From NCBI GenBank assembly GCA_026413225.1, contig CM048552.1:60775001-60839000 (forward strand): a DNA stretch of 64,000 bases, in the 5' to 3' direction. The position numbers and the translations under genes are program-made. The number at the start of each line of letters is the position of its first letter. Position 1 is the stretch's first letter. Below are positions 1 to 12,570 of the stretch, in pieces. Source of the DNA: Otis tarda (lineage: Eukaryota > Chordata > Aves > Otidiformes > Otididae). The notes below the pieces were generated by a model, which saw nothing but the letters and a program-made list of their open reading frames with translations, had not been told where the DNA came from and did not search any database.

Positions 1-1592
1 TTTCTCCTTTCCATTCTCACTCTTTCGCTCCTATCTATTCCATTAGAGGGTTTCCAGGCTGAAAGCTTAAGTAATATTCAGAGAAAATGGCAATGGGAAT
101 TTTTCATCTAATAGTCGTCTCTTATTTAATAACCTTTTTTCCAGAACACACCACTTTTCAACTCATCTATTTAATCAAGCTCTTGACATAATATTTTCCT
201 GTCAAAACCCATTCTATTTTTCCAAAAATCTTTATCCTCTCCTCTCTGACCTTTCCTTTTTTCCTTCCACCAAACCACTTCCTTTGGCATTCTGCTGCTG
301 CCCCTGCACACCACTACCAATCTTTAAGGCTCATTCCCTGCGAACTGTTTCTCTTCCCTCCTCTCTTCTAATCTATCACCACCACCTGGCTCCCTCCCAC
401 CGCTCTCCCAAAGCAATTTGCTGGGAAAGATCCCAACTTGCTCCCTAACCTGGCCACCATGCCAGGAAATCGGGTCCCGCTCAATCCAGAGCGAGGGCTG
501 GCAAAGTGGGCAGAGGAGGTGCTGAAGGCCTAGGGACTTGACTTCAGTTGCTAAGGAGGAACCAGAAAACAACCCTCTCCCATGCATCCCCCCATGTTTC
601 CAGGGCTTTAATCCCATCCGTGAGCTTGGCATACCTTTTCCATCACCACAGTGTCCCAGCTCCGAGCTTGGCACTCTCACTGCCCTTCTCTATTCCCAGT
701 GGGCCTCGTCCACCCGGAGGCCCTACATTAGCTAAACACACCAAACGCAAAAGAACGAACAAAAGGCTTGAAAGGCAGGCAAATTACAAGGCCAAGAGCC
801 ACAGCGCAGGCAGGCCAGGAGGCATGCCTGGGTTTATTTATAGTCTTTACTCAGTGCTTTGTTTTTCCCTGCAGTTAAAGCAGTTAAGAAAGATGACAGA
901 GGTCAAGGTCGGGAGCACTGTCACAGGCGCACAAAGCACAATCAGGCGAGAGGTTCAGCAGCGATGCTGCAGAGCGCTTTCCCATTTCCCAACAAAGAGG
1001 AGTTTTTCCTTTCCATTTTATACACTCGCTTTCAATTCTCTATCCTAAATGTTTAAACAGAGAGTGGTCATCCTCTCATACAATTAAAGGCTGTGAATAT
1101 GGAAAACAGTCCAAGATTTTATATGTTACTTTTTGACAGGATGCACAAGAAATTTATTCTTCCCACCAAGGCTGTGCTCCAGCTAAAACCAGTGTCAGAA
1201 AAACAAAGATTTCAGGCAAATACAAACACCCTTAGAAATGAAGATCGCCTTTACCTCTACCTCGGCTATACACGTTTCCCTGAAATGGGAACCCTGAATA
1301 GAAAAGAGAATGAGAAGACCTCCCCATTGTCATTAACCTTGCAGAAACCATATTTGCTATACTGCATCTGTGGCTTCCACCAAATGTGTGCTAATTTCAA
1401 ATGAGCTGACTACGCGCATTTAAAAGCAAATCCAAACCACTAGCACTGACTAATTTTGTGGCTCAAGACCTTAGCTATATTCTTTCTTTGCTGTTGTTTT
1501 GCATTGCCCACGAAATAACAAGAGATATAAAGGCTGTAGATGAAGGTGTGAGTGAACCTGAAAAATCAGAGCTTCTAATCACCATGAGGTAA

Positions 1593-1648
1593 TTGCAACA
1601 CCAAAAAAAAAAAACCAAACCAAAACAAAAACAAACAAACAAAAAACA
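1593..1648. repeat. A-rich low-complexity tract
   Basis: A12 followed by CCAAACCAAAACAAAAACAAAC-type sequence. It could be the decayed tail of an old retrotransposon, but nothing recognisable precedes it. Confidence 0.7.
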
Positions 1649-2262
1649 GCGCGGGATGAAGCTAACCAGTGATTTTATTTAGAGCCTCTCACATGAGTAG
1701 GATTAACGCCACACTCTGCAGATGTTCATTTGTGTCCTCCTTATACTATGGGGAAATTAAAACACAGGGTGGTTTGCTGTATACTCTGCTTACAATGTCA
1801 AGATAATTTAACCATTTCTGTTGCAGATCTGCTGCTTCCTTTCAAAGGGAGAACAGCCTTAATGCCTATATCCTCCATCAGCCCACCCCAGCCCTAGCAC
1901 TCAGAGGACTTCATTCAATTCCTGCCTCACTGAGGAATGTCCTTTTAAGTAGGAAGCTCTCTTTGCAGTCCCCTTGCTGTACTAGTAACGCTACTAAGTG
2001 CTGGAATTCAAATACACTGTCTGAAGCTAAAAAGTTGAAGCTCTTCGGAATAATATGAGCTTGGGGAATTTAGTGTGATCTCCATAAACTTCCACTTGTG
2101 GCTTTCTTCAGAACACTCTGATGGCATCATCCAGCTTTCCAAACATTACCCCTAGGACAGCTACTGCTAAACACCAGTCTTCAGTTTAACAACATGCCAT
2201 CATCCTTCTCTTTCCAGACTTGTTTTGCCTGAAAAAGTCCCTGTTGGAGCTGGTTCTTTGCA

Positions 2263-2335
2263 TCGAGGCGTCTTTACGTGAAATAGGGTGGGAATGCAAC
2301 TTCCGGTTGCAACCTTCCATGCAAAGACGCCTCGA
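2263..2335. repeat. Long-armed inverted repeat (hairpin)
   Basis: The 18-base arm TCGAGGCGTCTTTACGTG (2263-2280) is matched at 16 of 18 positions by the reverse complement of 2318-2335 (CATGCAAAGACGCCTCGA). The two differences are both G/A transitions, one of which becomes a G-U pair in RNA. The 37-base loop itself contains GCAAC...GTTGC and the palindrome GGTTGCAACC. The arms are CpG-containing, unlike the surrounding sequence. No known family is recognised. Confidence 0.75.
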
Positions 2336-3028
2336 AGAAGCATCCTCAAGGCCAAGTGGGAGCTGAATCTTCTGATCTCCCTCCAGAGGGTGCTCAGGAT
2401 TGGGAGCAGGTTGGGGCACATCCCAACCTCCTTGACCCAAAACCAGCTAGCGGTCAAGTCATCCCTATCCTCAAGTCAACCCCAAACAAAACAGACAGGG
2501 CAAGGAGAGAAAAGGGGAAACAAAACAAAAGCACAGCCAGTCCAAACCAAACATAAGGGTTTCTCTCCTTCATCTGTCAGCTCTCCCTACAGCCAAAATA
2601 CAGAGTTAAGCTGTGCACATGACTAAGGGTTTCCAGCACCAGGGATTTCCCAATGCTGTTTGTTTAATCTAAAAGTCAACAAGCTACATCACGGCTTTTT
2701 ATTGCACGAAGAATGTTGAAGGAAAAAACTGCAAAGACTTCATTTGCCTTCTCCCGTGTTTTTCAAACAACATCTGTTTGCTCACCGCAGACAAAACAAA
2801 ACACAGGATTCTTCCCTCCCTTTAATCTAGAGATCAAGATACTCAGATAGACTTTAATACTGAGAAGCCAAGTGACCAAAATGGTTCTTCCAAACCCAAA
2901 CAGCATTTTTCTTCCCCACCATCCAGACACAACACGGTCACACGAAGTCACCCGGGCTCTGTGAGCAGCAGCTCCCTCCCAGCAATGCCACCTCTCCTCC
3001 TCCCAGCAAGGCTTAGGTCAGGATTAAA

Positions 3029-3061
3029 GGGCGGGGGCGGGAGGCGGGGGGGGGGGGGGGG
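3029..3061 (+). repeat. G-run with quadruplex potential
   Basis: GGG C GGGGG C GGG AGGC followed by 16 G. Four or more G tracts with loops of 1-4 bases meet the usual quadruplex pattern. The G-rich strand is the template strand of CHST11. Confidence 0.7.
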
Positions 3062-4064
3062 AGAGGTTTGAGACACAAAAGGTGATAAAAGCCAAAGGAA
3101 GACTTTCAGCTTCCCAGCAAAAAGTAGCCATTAAGGCCCAGATGCCAAGCTAACCACACGCAGGGTGACAGCCCGTCCCACCACTTGTCACTGGGTGCAA
3201 TCACTGTCCATGCCATAATGCCTCAAACAAGCACTTAAACACAGCTCATTCCCCAAATCACAGAGAGGAGATGAGCGGGATGAACTGCAGGCCACTGGCA
3301 ATGGTCACTAATGATGCTATTTATTTCTAGCAGATATGACACTGCGGCAACCAGCATTACTGTTTGGCTTGAGAAGTGTAGAACACAGCAAGAACAAACA
3401 CTTCTTCCTCCCTAAATCACCTCTTTCCCCTTCCCACAACCTTTCTCCTTTGCAACAGAGTAAAAGTTAGTTTTAAAAAACTGAAGAAAATGGGTAGAAA
3501 ACTATAAAGTAAAAATAAGACTTATAAAAAGCTGCATCTATCAGGCACAAATAAAAAAAAATTAAAAGCTTAAAACAATTAAAGTTACTTAAAAAAATCC
3601 TAACCAAATTCTACTACTATTCTTTTTCAATGACAGCCTTTACAGGCAAGATTTGTCCACTTTCTTACCCGATTCTATAATTCATACACAGGCACTAGTG
3701 TTACTGAATTTACATAGAGTCACACCCAGGAGGTTATTCAAAACACAAATTACACAATTCAGCACTGAACACAACAGTTCTTGCAAATTATAGCTGTTTC
3801 CTAAAATACGGGCTGGTGATGCATTGCTAATTGTAGCCAAAGGCACGACCAACCCACGTTGGTCCAAACAGCTTCAAAAGAGTGGCAGCAGCAAGAAGAG
3901 ACTGCCAAGCAGGGACACTCAGCCCAGATTTTGAAAGCAAGCATGGGTTTATTGCTAGGTTATTCTTTTGAGTTACACTACCAATGCCTTGGCTACGCTG
4001 GATAAAAATAAAAGGATAGTACTTTACCAACCCTTCGTCTATCCTGATGCAAGCTGCTCAGGAT

Positions 4065-4096
4065 CTGCAGCGAGAAGGAGCTGCAGCGAGAAGGAG
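4065..4096. repeat. Tandem duplication of 16 bases
   Basis: CTGCAGCGAGAAGGAG occurs twice without a break (4065-4080, 4081-4096). It sits inside a locally GC-rich purine patch of about 300 bases. Confidence 0.9.
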
Positions 4097-5504
4097 CTGG
4101 AGGGAGGCACGGGGAGAAGCTGTGTTGCACGGTGGCTGGGGTCCCACACAAGCAGACACAGTCTGCAAAACACCACCCTGGGCAAGAGGGAACAGCAACA
4201 CGGGTCGCACAGACACCCGGCTGGCTCCCCCCGCCGCCCCACACACCACAGAGCCCTTCCAGAAGAAAGCAGAGAGCAACAGAGGGAGCTGAGGCACGGG
4301 GAGCAAGGCTGCAAGCCAACTTCACTGTGACTTTCCATGCAGCAATGACAGCTCCAAATCTGCTGGCTTCAGGCCAAACTGGACTTTCCAGATCACGCAG
4401 CAGAGCATGGAGATGGAGAAGTCTCCTTACAGAGTGAGCATGGGGCGTTGGGACAGGACAGCAACAAGTGCAAGATGCTCTGCCAGGCGAGATGAGGCAA
4501 GCCAAGACTGCTGGTACCACTGCTGTGATGCTGCATCATCTTCTCTGCAAGTATCAACCAGTCTGCTCTCAGCAATGGGGAGAAAAATACCCCCATTACA
4601 GTAAAGGCCTGGGTCTGGGCCAAAAAACCACAGGGGAAGAACCAGAATAGAGTTAACAATGTCACTAGGGTAAAAGATGCTGTTGAGAATTATATCCATA
4701 TAGAAGACAGAAGCGAACTAGTCACTAGGAGGCAGGATTAATTTTCCAGGTGTAAAATCTGAATTTCACTTTGCTTCAAAGAGAAAAATGATGGAATTTT
4801 TTCAGGTAGTAGGAAAAGCAGCAACAATTATTGTCTTCCTCAAACTTATACACTGAACAACTATGCATGTTACTCAGCACTGGCTACCCCTCACCATCCT
4901 TCCCTCCACTATAAGCGACTTCAATGACTCTTACTCTTGGCCCAAATAATTTTTTAGTTACTAATCTGTAAAACAGTCTGTATTTAAAAACAAAAGAATA
5001 CAGCTGATAATAAAACATACCACATCTGAAACTGAGCATTCAAGAACAGCTTCAGCAAAAAAATATTCAGACTTTAGCTTCCCTACTGAAAAAAAAACCC
5101 CTCTACATTATTATTTGTCTGCATTTAAAATTCCTATACAATAGCTCTTATTAATTTAGCAAGAGCTAACCAATCCAGCTTGAGAAATGCCTAATCCCAT
5201 TACAGTTTTTCTCCACATCATCATCATATACCTCGCGCCCTGCTCTTAAATCTGAACACGCACTTCTCAAAGTTAATGGACTTGAGTCCTGGGCCAAAAT
5301 TCTTGCCCAGGAAGCGAAGGTGCCCCACATATTTATACCTCCCACTGGAGTTTACTTCTGGTCTCTCCTTTTGGTTCTTTCACAGTCTTCCTATGTAACC
5401 TTGGGGGTACCACTTCAGCCCAAATTCAGCGGTATACAGAAGTACTCGCTTCACGTTGTGTGTATGAGTTGAAATCAATGCAAGCCTATTGACACAGTCA
5501 TGAG

Positions 5505-5590
5505 GGTCAGAAAGCAAACTGGTGACAGGTCTGAAGGTCAGAAAGCAAACTGGTGACAACTGCTGAAGGTCAGAAAGCAAACTGGTGACA
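5505..5590. repeat. Three-copy tandem repeat, unit about 31-33 bases
   Basis: The core GGTCAGAAAGCAAACTGGTG followed by ACA occurs three times, starting at 5505, 5536 and 5569. Short variable spacers (GGTCTGAA, ACTGCTGAA) separate the copies. The cores are identical, so the expansion is probably recent and may vary in copy number. Confidence 0.9.
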
Positions 5591-7030
5591 GAGCTGCAAA
5601 TAAAACAGAGACCTCCTGATCTCAAGATCAATTCCTTTAACCCTCAGGCCACATTTGCATGAATTAACAAGGGAAACAATTCATCTGCAAATGGTCTGAA
5701 TCATTTTAGCGATCAGGTAATGTGTCCCAGTTCTGTCATTGTTACATTTGTTGGCTTAGAGCTCCAATTTCCACCCCCATGCCACTTGCCCAACAATTTC
5801 TGTCCTTGGGAAAAAGTAAGCAAGTATGATAAGGATGACAATCATAATTAGCTTAAAATACAGGCCTGCTGGCATGTATTGAGAACATATTTTAATAAAA
5901 AGAGCTAATGTGAAGGGAGCAAGGCTAAAGCAATAGAAATTTTAGATTAATTGAATATGGATATCCAAAATCAAATTATGAGAAATGAACACTTTAGCAA
6001 GCGGTGGGAATTCCCTTTACATAAATTACTCCTTTAAATATTTAAAATCCCACTTCAACCTCAGTAGAAATTAATGTTTAATATCTGCTCTTCTGTAACC
6101 TGACAAAAGCATTTGTAAAACGCATTTAGCCCAGTCCGTCAGCCCATCCTGCTCTCACAACGCAAGAGAAGGTGGACAAAGACCAGACAAGGTAAGAAAC
6201 CGCCTGATTTCAGTCAGATAGCTTTGCTGAGCCACCTGTCATCAAGTAAATCACTTGCCAGAGAAGAAAGGAGAATAGACCTGAATGCTTGAAGGTGACC
6301 CTTTGTAACAGCAACCAGTTATGAATTATATCACATTAGCATCACTTCTGTATTTCAGAGATTTTCTTTTTCCAATACATTTGTCTATCTTCTGCCATTT
6401 TTCACAGTTAAGCAATTACTGGTCTGTTGGAAGGACGCCAGCTGTCAGTACTTCTGTCAAACTGACACTTCACAAATATGTAAGAGTCCGCATTTCTGAT
6501 GATGAATTCCTCACTGCATGTGTGACAGGATAAATTACTGCCACAAAAAACCTACACAACGACTCAATGGGTCAGTTGTAAAGAGAGACAAGCAAGGTGA
6601 AAGGCACTCTCACAGGATGACAACTGCCACATCGTGCAATTTAAAAAGAGTTGTGTTTGGTTTTTCTTTAAAACTAAACTTCATTAAAATCCCAGCCACC
6701 AAAACGCTGCAAGCACTATGGCCACATCCACCACATCAGTAACATGCATGATGAGAGTCAAGCAGAGTGATGGGACAGGTCTTCAGCAAGGAAGCATGAA
6801 TAGCAACACTAGGTTGTCTCTTCAACACAAGGGACTGCCCGCTATTTGAGTCTTCCTGAGCCACTTCAGTTTGTGTGAGAAACAGATGAGAATGAGCCTG
6901 ATCCAGCCTTCCCTGTGCATCCAACAAAACACATGCAGAGAGCACGCATGTTCCCCTGCTGTCCCCAATGCCACAGACATACTATGGGAGGCTGCCACCC
7001 TTCCGGGCAATTCTCTCTCCTGGGTCCTCA

Positions 7031-7100
7031 TGACTTTGGGGTTGGACTAGATGACCTTTAAAGGTCCCTTCCAACCCAAACCATTCTATGATTCTACGAC
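7031..7100 (+). mobile_element. CR1 LINE, 3' terminal fragment
   Basis: About 70 bases match the well-known avian CR1 3' end: TTGGACTAGATGACCTTTAAAGG, then CCCTTCCAACCCAAACC, ending CATTCTATGATTCTACG. The terminal ATTCTATG/ATTCTACG octamers mark the true 3' end and show that the element lies on the plus strand, antisense to CHST11. It is heavily 5'-truncated, as most CR1 copies are, and has no coding capacity. CR1 makes no clear target-site duplication, and none is seen. Confidence 0.9.
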
Positions 7101-7554
7101 TTCTCCAGGTGCGCCCCTCCATCCTCACTACCCACGAAGGCAAGGTCTGCTGATTTGCAGAAACCCCTCAGCCATGTTGATCAAACCTTTCAGAGGATCA
7201 GTTGCAAGCTAACAGGCCTGGGTAAAACAACTTTTTTTCGAGAGTTTCAACCTTTCACTTAAACATGCACTACTTTTTTAATCCTCTTTGCCCACCCCAC
7301 AGACTCACCTATCAGGGATACAGATATTGATGCCACGTTGATACAACACAGATATCAGAGCCATACTACAATGAGCAGCATTTTACATTCATCATAGTGT
7401 TGGTTATGTGCCTACTGCATAAGCCCACCATGGAAATAACCTCCTAACCTGTCCTAACTCACATCCTTTCCAGCCAAAAGCATAGCACAAGCAGTGAATC
7501 CTGGTGGGTTTCCACTCCTTTGCCCTTCTCGCTGAATTTCTTTGTGAGTCCCAC

Positions 7555-7804
7555 TGTGTGAGGGGTCAAAGACAGTGTGGGGTCAGCAAGCTGGTGAGTA
7601 ACAAAGGTTTATTTAATCAACTTCTTATTGAGCAGAGCTTGACCAACTAACCTATGCAACTCCCCGACTCTTCCACTAGCTCTGTTGCTAATTCTCTTCT
7701 GACCAATTCATTAAGCAGACCAATGAAGTGCCATCCTGGGAGAGGGATTAAACTCTTTGCTGGAGGAAGCAAGGAACAGTCTGAGATTGCTTGATGTACA
7801 CACA
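7555..7804 (-). other. Possible small LTR remnant
   Basis: Read on the minus strand, two ATTGGTC boxes (CCAAT inverted) are followed by TTGATTAAATAAACCTTTGTTACTC, a poly(A)-signal context common in avian LTRs. Then comes TGACCCCACACTGTC, and TTTGACCCCTCACACA follows. No matching flanking duplication can be found for any plausible TG...CA end, so this is only a suggestion. Confidence 0.25.
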
Positions 7805-8045
7805 TGCTAGCACTTGGAGCCAACAAGCAGAGAGGTTTTTTTCCAGTTGAGAAAAGAGAAGTGCTGGTATCTGTGGGAAAGAAATATGGGGTTTTCCTTG
7901 TTCTTTTTAATTATTTCCAGTACTATCAAAAGACACAGAGCCACATCTACAGCTGGTACAAATCTCAGCAAATCCACTGACTTTGACACACCACATGAAT
8001 CCAAAGCAACTGAGATTTTCGTTCCAAAGCCTTAACAATTACAAA

Positions 8046-8075
8046 TAAAAAAAAAAAAAAAACCCCAAAAACCAA
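8046..8075. repeat. Poly-A tract
   Basis: A17-class homopolymer followed by CCCCAAAAACC. Confidence 0.8.
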
Positions 8076-9339
8076 CACCCTAAACTTTTGTTCCTATTAA
8101 AAACCCACTAACTGCCCTCTATAAAACTGGAAATACTGACTTTGCTTTCTAGCCCCCCAGGCAAAACTAAAAACAAGCTTTTCTCAAATCTAACAGAAAG
8201 ATGTACAGGCCACTTAAAATAACAGCAACCACTGACTGCTGCTGCCACTCCTGCAGCTACCTTTCATTACTGTAAGCAAGCAGTCATTGTGCTTAAGTTT
8301 CCTGGACAAATCCATAACAGACTAAATGAAACAGTGGTCATATAAGAACAAAGTATTTAAAACAAAACAAAACAAAAATTATTGAGCTATTTAAGTTAAA
8401 TATTAGTCATGTCGAAGCCCTCCAAACTGTTATTGATTCATTATTACTAAGACAGGACAGCAATGTATTACAGATAGCAGCCAAAATGTATAATTTTTCT
8501 AAAAATAAAACTTATATAAAAGTCTACATATAATTAATTTAGAAGACTATAAAACCACAATTGCAGGAAAGACATATGAAACAAAAAAAAGATAAACCAA
8601 TTTTTCTTAGAAATCCCACAAGCTGCCAAAACATCTAGTTAACTCCAAAATAAGATTCCCACAGTAAATTAAAAGACACCAAAAATAGCACAGAAACCCC
8701 AAAACAGCACCAAAAAACTGATAGAAGTAAAGCCTCCCAGGGATATGTGGTAAAATGTCAAACTACAGCTTCTCTAGATAACTCAGCCACACATCAGCAA
8801 CACAAATCGTAATTTTAAGAGGACACGGCGTCACAAACAAGTGTGCATCGATAAGGTTGCACGTGGAGAAGTGAACGCAGAATGTGTTAGAGCAAAACCC
8901 TCTGCTAAGGCAGACTTCACAGTCGCTCAGACAACTACTGGAGCTCCACGGACCAAGGAGGGAAGGTGTGGTGGGACATTATGCAGACAGCACGGTGAAG
9001 CCTGCCGGCACAGAAATCCCTGCAGAAACACCCTGACTTGACTCGGGTTTTGGGGAGGAACAGGGAAGGATCTGGGTTGCAGCCTGAAGCCAGCATCCCA
9101 CGCTGCAGCTGGATCCTGCCATCAAGGTGGAGACCGAGCCGCAACATAGCTGCGCTTCCATTCCAGCGGGGAAGGGTCTGGGCTTGTTCCCACATGCAGT
9201 CTTGATCCAAGACTCAAAGAAGATGAGAGCTAGGTCACTGTGGCTGTATTTAACATGGGCCATAACAACCATAGATACCACCAAAAGCAAGTGGAGTAGA
9301 GGTCATACACAATCAACCAGATTTATGTTGATTAATGAC

Positions 9340-9392
9340 ATGATTAAAGGGATTAATTGATTCAATTAATTAATTTATATGATTAAAGGGAT
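9340..9392. repeat. Short direct repeat in a TAAT-rich patch
   Basis: ATGATTAAAGGGAT occurs at 9340-9353 and again at 9379-9392, separated by ATTAATTG and AATTAATTAA-type sequence. The patch is dense in TAAT cores. Confidence 0.7.
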
Positions 9393-12229
9393 CCTTACAA
9401 TTCAAAATCATACATAGAAAATCTGAATCTTGGGACTAATTCCTCCCAACCCTATGCCAAAAAAAAAGAAAAATATTAATTTCATTTTTAGCACCACACT
9501 CTCCTACAGCCCACGCAACCGAGCTAGGGACACACAGAAGCTCTGAAATGGAACTGACTACAGCTTTAAACCAGGATACATTTAAAACATGTTCAACGGG
9601 TTAAGTTCTGTCTCGTCTCCTGATTCAAGGCATAACTAGAGAAATATTGACATTTCTTTCTCTATGTAATAAAAATAAACTGAATAACAGCACAAAATAG
9701 TATAAGTAGGTCTGCGATTTTTAAATTATTTACCAAATTTCTAAGCCTAAATTAAGAAAACTCCTCTGATTAAAATACTCATTTTTTTTCTAATTTAATT
9801 TGCCTTGTTAAAACCTGCCACTGAAGTAACACAAGCTGTGAAACTGAACGATACAAGATTCTGCCGTTAGCACATGAACTGAACCAGCTGAAGCTATTCT
9901 ACAGAGATGGCCTAAGGACATACAAGTTACACCAAGAACTGGATCATGAAAGATGAGAGGTACTCACAAAAGAAATAGTCTCTACGGTGGTCTTTATTTA
10001 AGAAAACCAAGAACTACAGCACTTAAAATACTGCAGTTTGCAAACCTAGACTTTTTAACTTCAACTCCTACACAGGAGCCTGTGATAAAGGACTAGAAGT
10101 GACATGACACGACACAAAATCCCTTCCTTGTCTTGCACAGCCAGAACCAAGGAAGGTAGAGGGCAGGCAGGGAAAACGAGAGGAAAACCAGCTAGCTAAC
10201 GCACCAGCTGTGAGCCCAGACTTTCTTAACTGGTGAACAAGGCTTTCAGCAGCGAAACGAAGGACGGGAACTGAGATCCCATGCAGCAAAGGTAGGTAAG
10301 GACACTTTGCAGGAACAGACTGGGATCAAAGAAAGGGCAAGTGCTTTCACACTGGCTGGATCACAAGCGCTGAATGGAGTCAGAGGTAAAAAGAAACACA
10401 CACACAAAAAAAAGCTTCTGTCATTACACAGGAATGACAAGACATGTTGGGACAAAACAGTGGAGGAAGCACAGGCTGGATTCACTAATGAAAAGAAGAG
10501 AGGCAGCAGATACACGCGGAGCAGCGCTGCTGGAGTACAAAGCCAGAGTGATCTGGGAAACCTGACAGCATGTATCAGGGCAGAGGCTGAAAAGGAGAAA
10601 TAAAGGGGAAAGCTTTAGTGATCTAAAAGGCCTTTAAAAGAAAACGTTCTGAGAAGGAAAAAAATCTAGTGGAAGATGTGGACTCATGTCATCACAGTAT
10701 CATAACCTGGGCAGGAGACATGTACAACACACAAAACATGCAAAACTTTGGATAGGAATAAAAAACTTGCTGTAGAAGATAACTGGTCCATCTAATCGGG
10801 TATCTGGCCACTCAGTGTGGCCCCATCTACGTTTCTACAGAAAGCGAGAGTATCCAATTAAACATCTGGTGCTGGGCTGAACACAAAAGAGAGAATTATT
10901 TCCTAACACCCACCATGGTCTTTCAAGTTGTGAGCTTCAGCAAGGGTCATTATCTCAGCCTGCACTGGTGCAGTGTTAGCGGTGATCATATCATTACCAT
11001 TGCCAATCTAAGGTTTAGACACCTGACCAGTGAACTCGCTGGGAGGAAGAATACCAGACCAGACCTCTTACACTTTTGACTTCAAACGACTTCTTTTATA
11101 CAGTATTTTAATTTCACTTTGACAGAAGGAAGACTGCGACCAGTCAGACTGAAAAACAGATTTTTTTTCTCCTTCCCCCCCACCCCCCGCCTTTTTAATC
11201 AAGATATCTCTGCTTTTCTACTTCCAGGATAAAAATACCCTGCACACCATGCACGTGCTAATTCATTACACACTCTTGCTCAGCCATATATTCAAACTCA
11301 GAGAGATGTTTTCAAATCTGTCTCAGATCAGCCTGTCTCAGCCCTAGCCCTGGATTACCCACCTGCAATAATGTACTTAACATCTCAAGAACTTACTCCC
11401 TGCTCACACTGGCTCTCTCCTCTGTGGATCACAAAACTAATTCCTAGTTTCTAGCTAAATTGCCTCCTTCCCCTGTGGTTATTTATTTTTCAGAACAGCT
11501 TCTTTTAAGGGAGACTTCAATTTTCAATATCCAAATTAGTTACAGCCTCCAGGTCAGCTTTATTTACCATTTTGTAAACTTTTTCAGATCATTCTTTGCG
11601 GATTAAAGGAACCCTAGCAGAACCTGGCTGCACAGCACTGCTCCCACGCTTCAGGCATTAGCACACAGCAGGGCTGCAGCTTAGCTCTGATGAGCATATT
11701 TGAAAAAACATAATTTTTAAATACTGCAATATTTTAACTATGAGAAATAACATGGTAGGTAAGGAAACAGTTTCAGCTTTTCACACTTCAACTCTCACTA
11801 AAATGAAACTTGTTTTTCCAGCCTGGATGGCTAAACTAGGGTGAAAGCGTTGGTTTTCCTTCCATAAATCGCCAAGGATTATAGATACAGATTCTCAGTA
11901 ACAAATTTAATCTAGCCATACCCCGATTGACAGCAAGTCAAGCCCATTTCTGATGTACTTTTTATAAGAAAAGAAAAGCAAAACCAGGTTACCAAGCCCT
12001 CCCATCCCACTGGACACAGAGCATACCCCCCTCCTCCTTCACACTTCAGAAGCTCAATCACCTTTCCTTTACAGCTCCTGTAGCTGTCACATCATTTCAG
12101 TTCTCTTCATCTTTTTATCCTCCTCCAATCCTCACATCAAGCTCTTTTGTACTTCTGACCTCTCCAACATGGACTTCTTCATTATCCAATGTGAATAACG
12201 CGAGAAGGGGAAGCAAAGGGCTTCTGTAA

Positions 12230-12570
12230 GAAATCAAATTATCTCCAGCTGGTGCGGTTCAGCATCTCTGCATTGGTTTTCAGGAACCTTCTTTGCACAC
12301 GCAGGTGGCTTGTTGGCCGAACAGCAGAAACCTCTGCCGCAGGAAGGCCTCGCATCCCACAGGGGACCTGCACCTACAATGGTACCCCTTTCTCCCTCTG
12401 CAACATCCGGCCAGTCAGTGGGGAGGACAGGGAGCACGGCCAATCCCCCCCGCTGGGAGAGGGTGGCTGCACGCCCAACGCCATCCCCGCAGCTGGTCAG
12501 CAGGACGCTCGCGTCGGGAGAGGGCAAGGTAAACACCAAGGGTCAGCTCACCCGCTGGAATTATGGCAAG
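12230..12570. promoter_or_regulatory. CpG-containing GC-rich patch inside intron 1
   Basis: About 340 bases with a clear rise in GC and roughly eighteen CpG dinucleotides by eye (for example GACGCTCGCGTCGGG near 12505-12519). The AT-rich sequence around it has few. There is no recognisable exon or repeat. It could be an intronic regulatory element or a small orphan CpG island. Confidence 0.3.

Larger units (their letters stand above)
1..3028. other. Intron sequence, 0-3.0 kb
   Basis: Apart from the A-rich tract at 1.6 kb and the hairpin at 2.26 kb, nothing is recognisable. A true ATG frame of about 100 codons (1099-1404, plus strand) has no recognisable similarity. Confidence 0.5.
3062..7030. 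other. Intron sequence, 3.1-7.0 kb
   Basis: AT-rich with a GC-richer patch at about 4030-4330. It holds the tandem repeats at 4065 and 5505 and nothing else that I can name. Confidence 0.5.

Noticed and set aside
1099..1404. True ATG frame of about 100 codons, plus strand
   Set aside because: No recognisable domain, antisense to the intron, no codon-use signal visible by eye.
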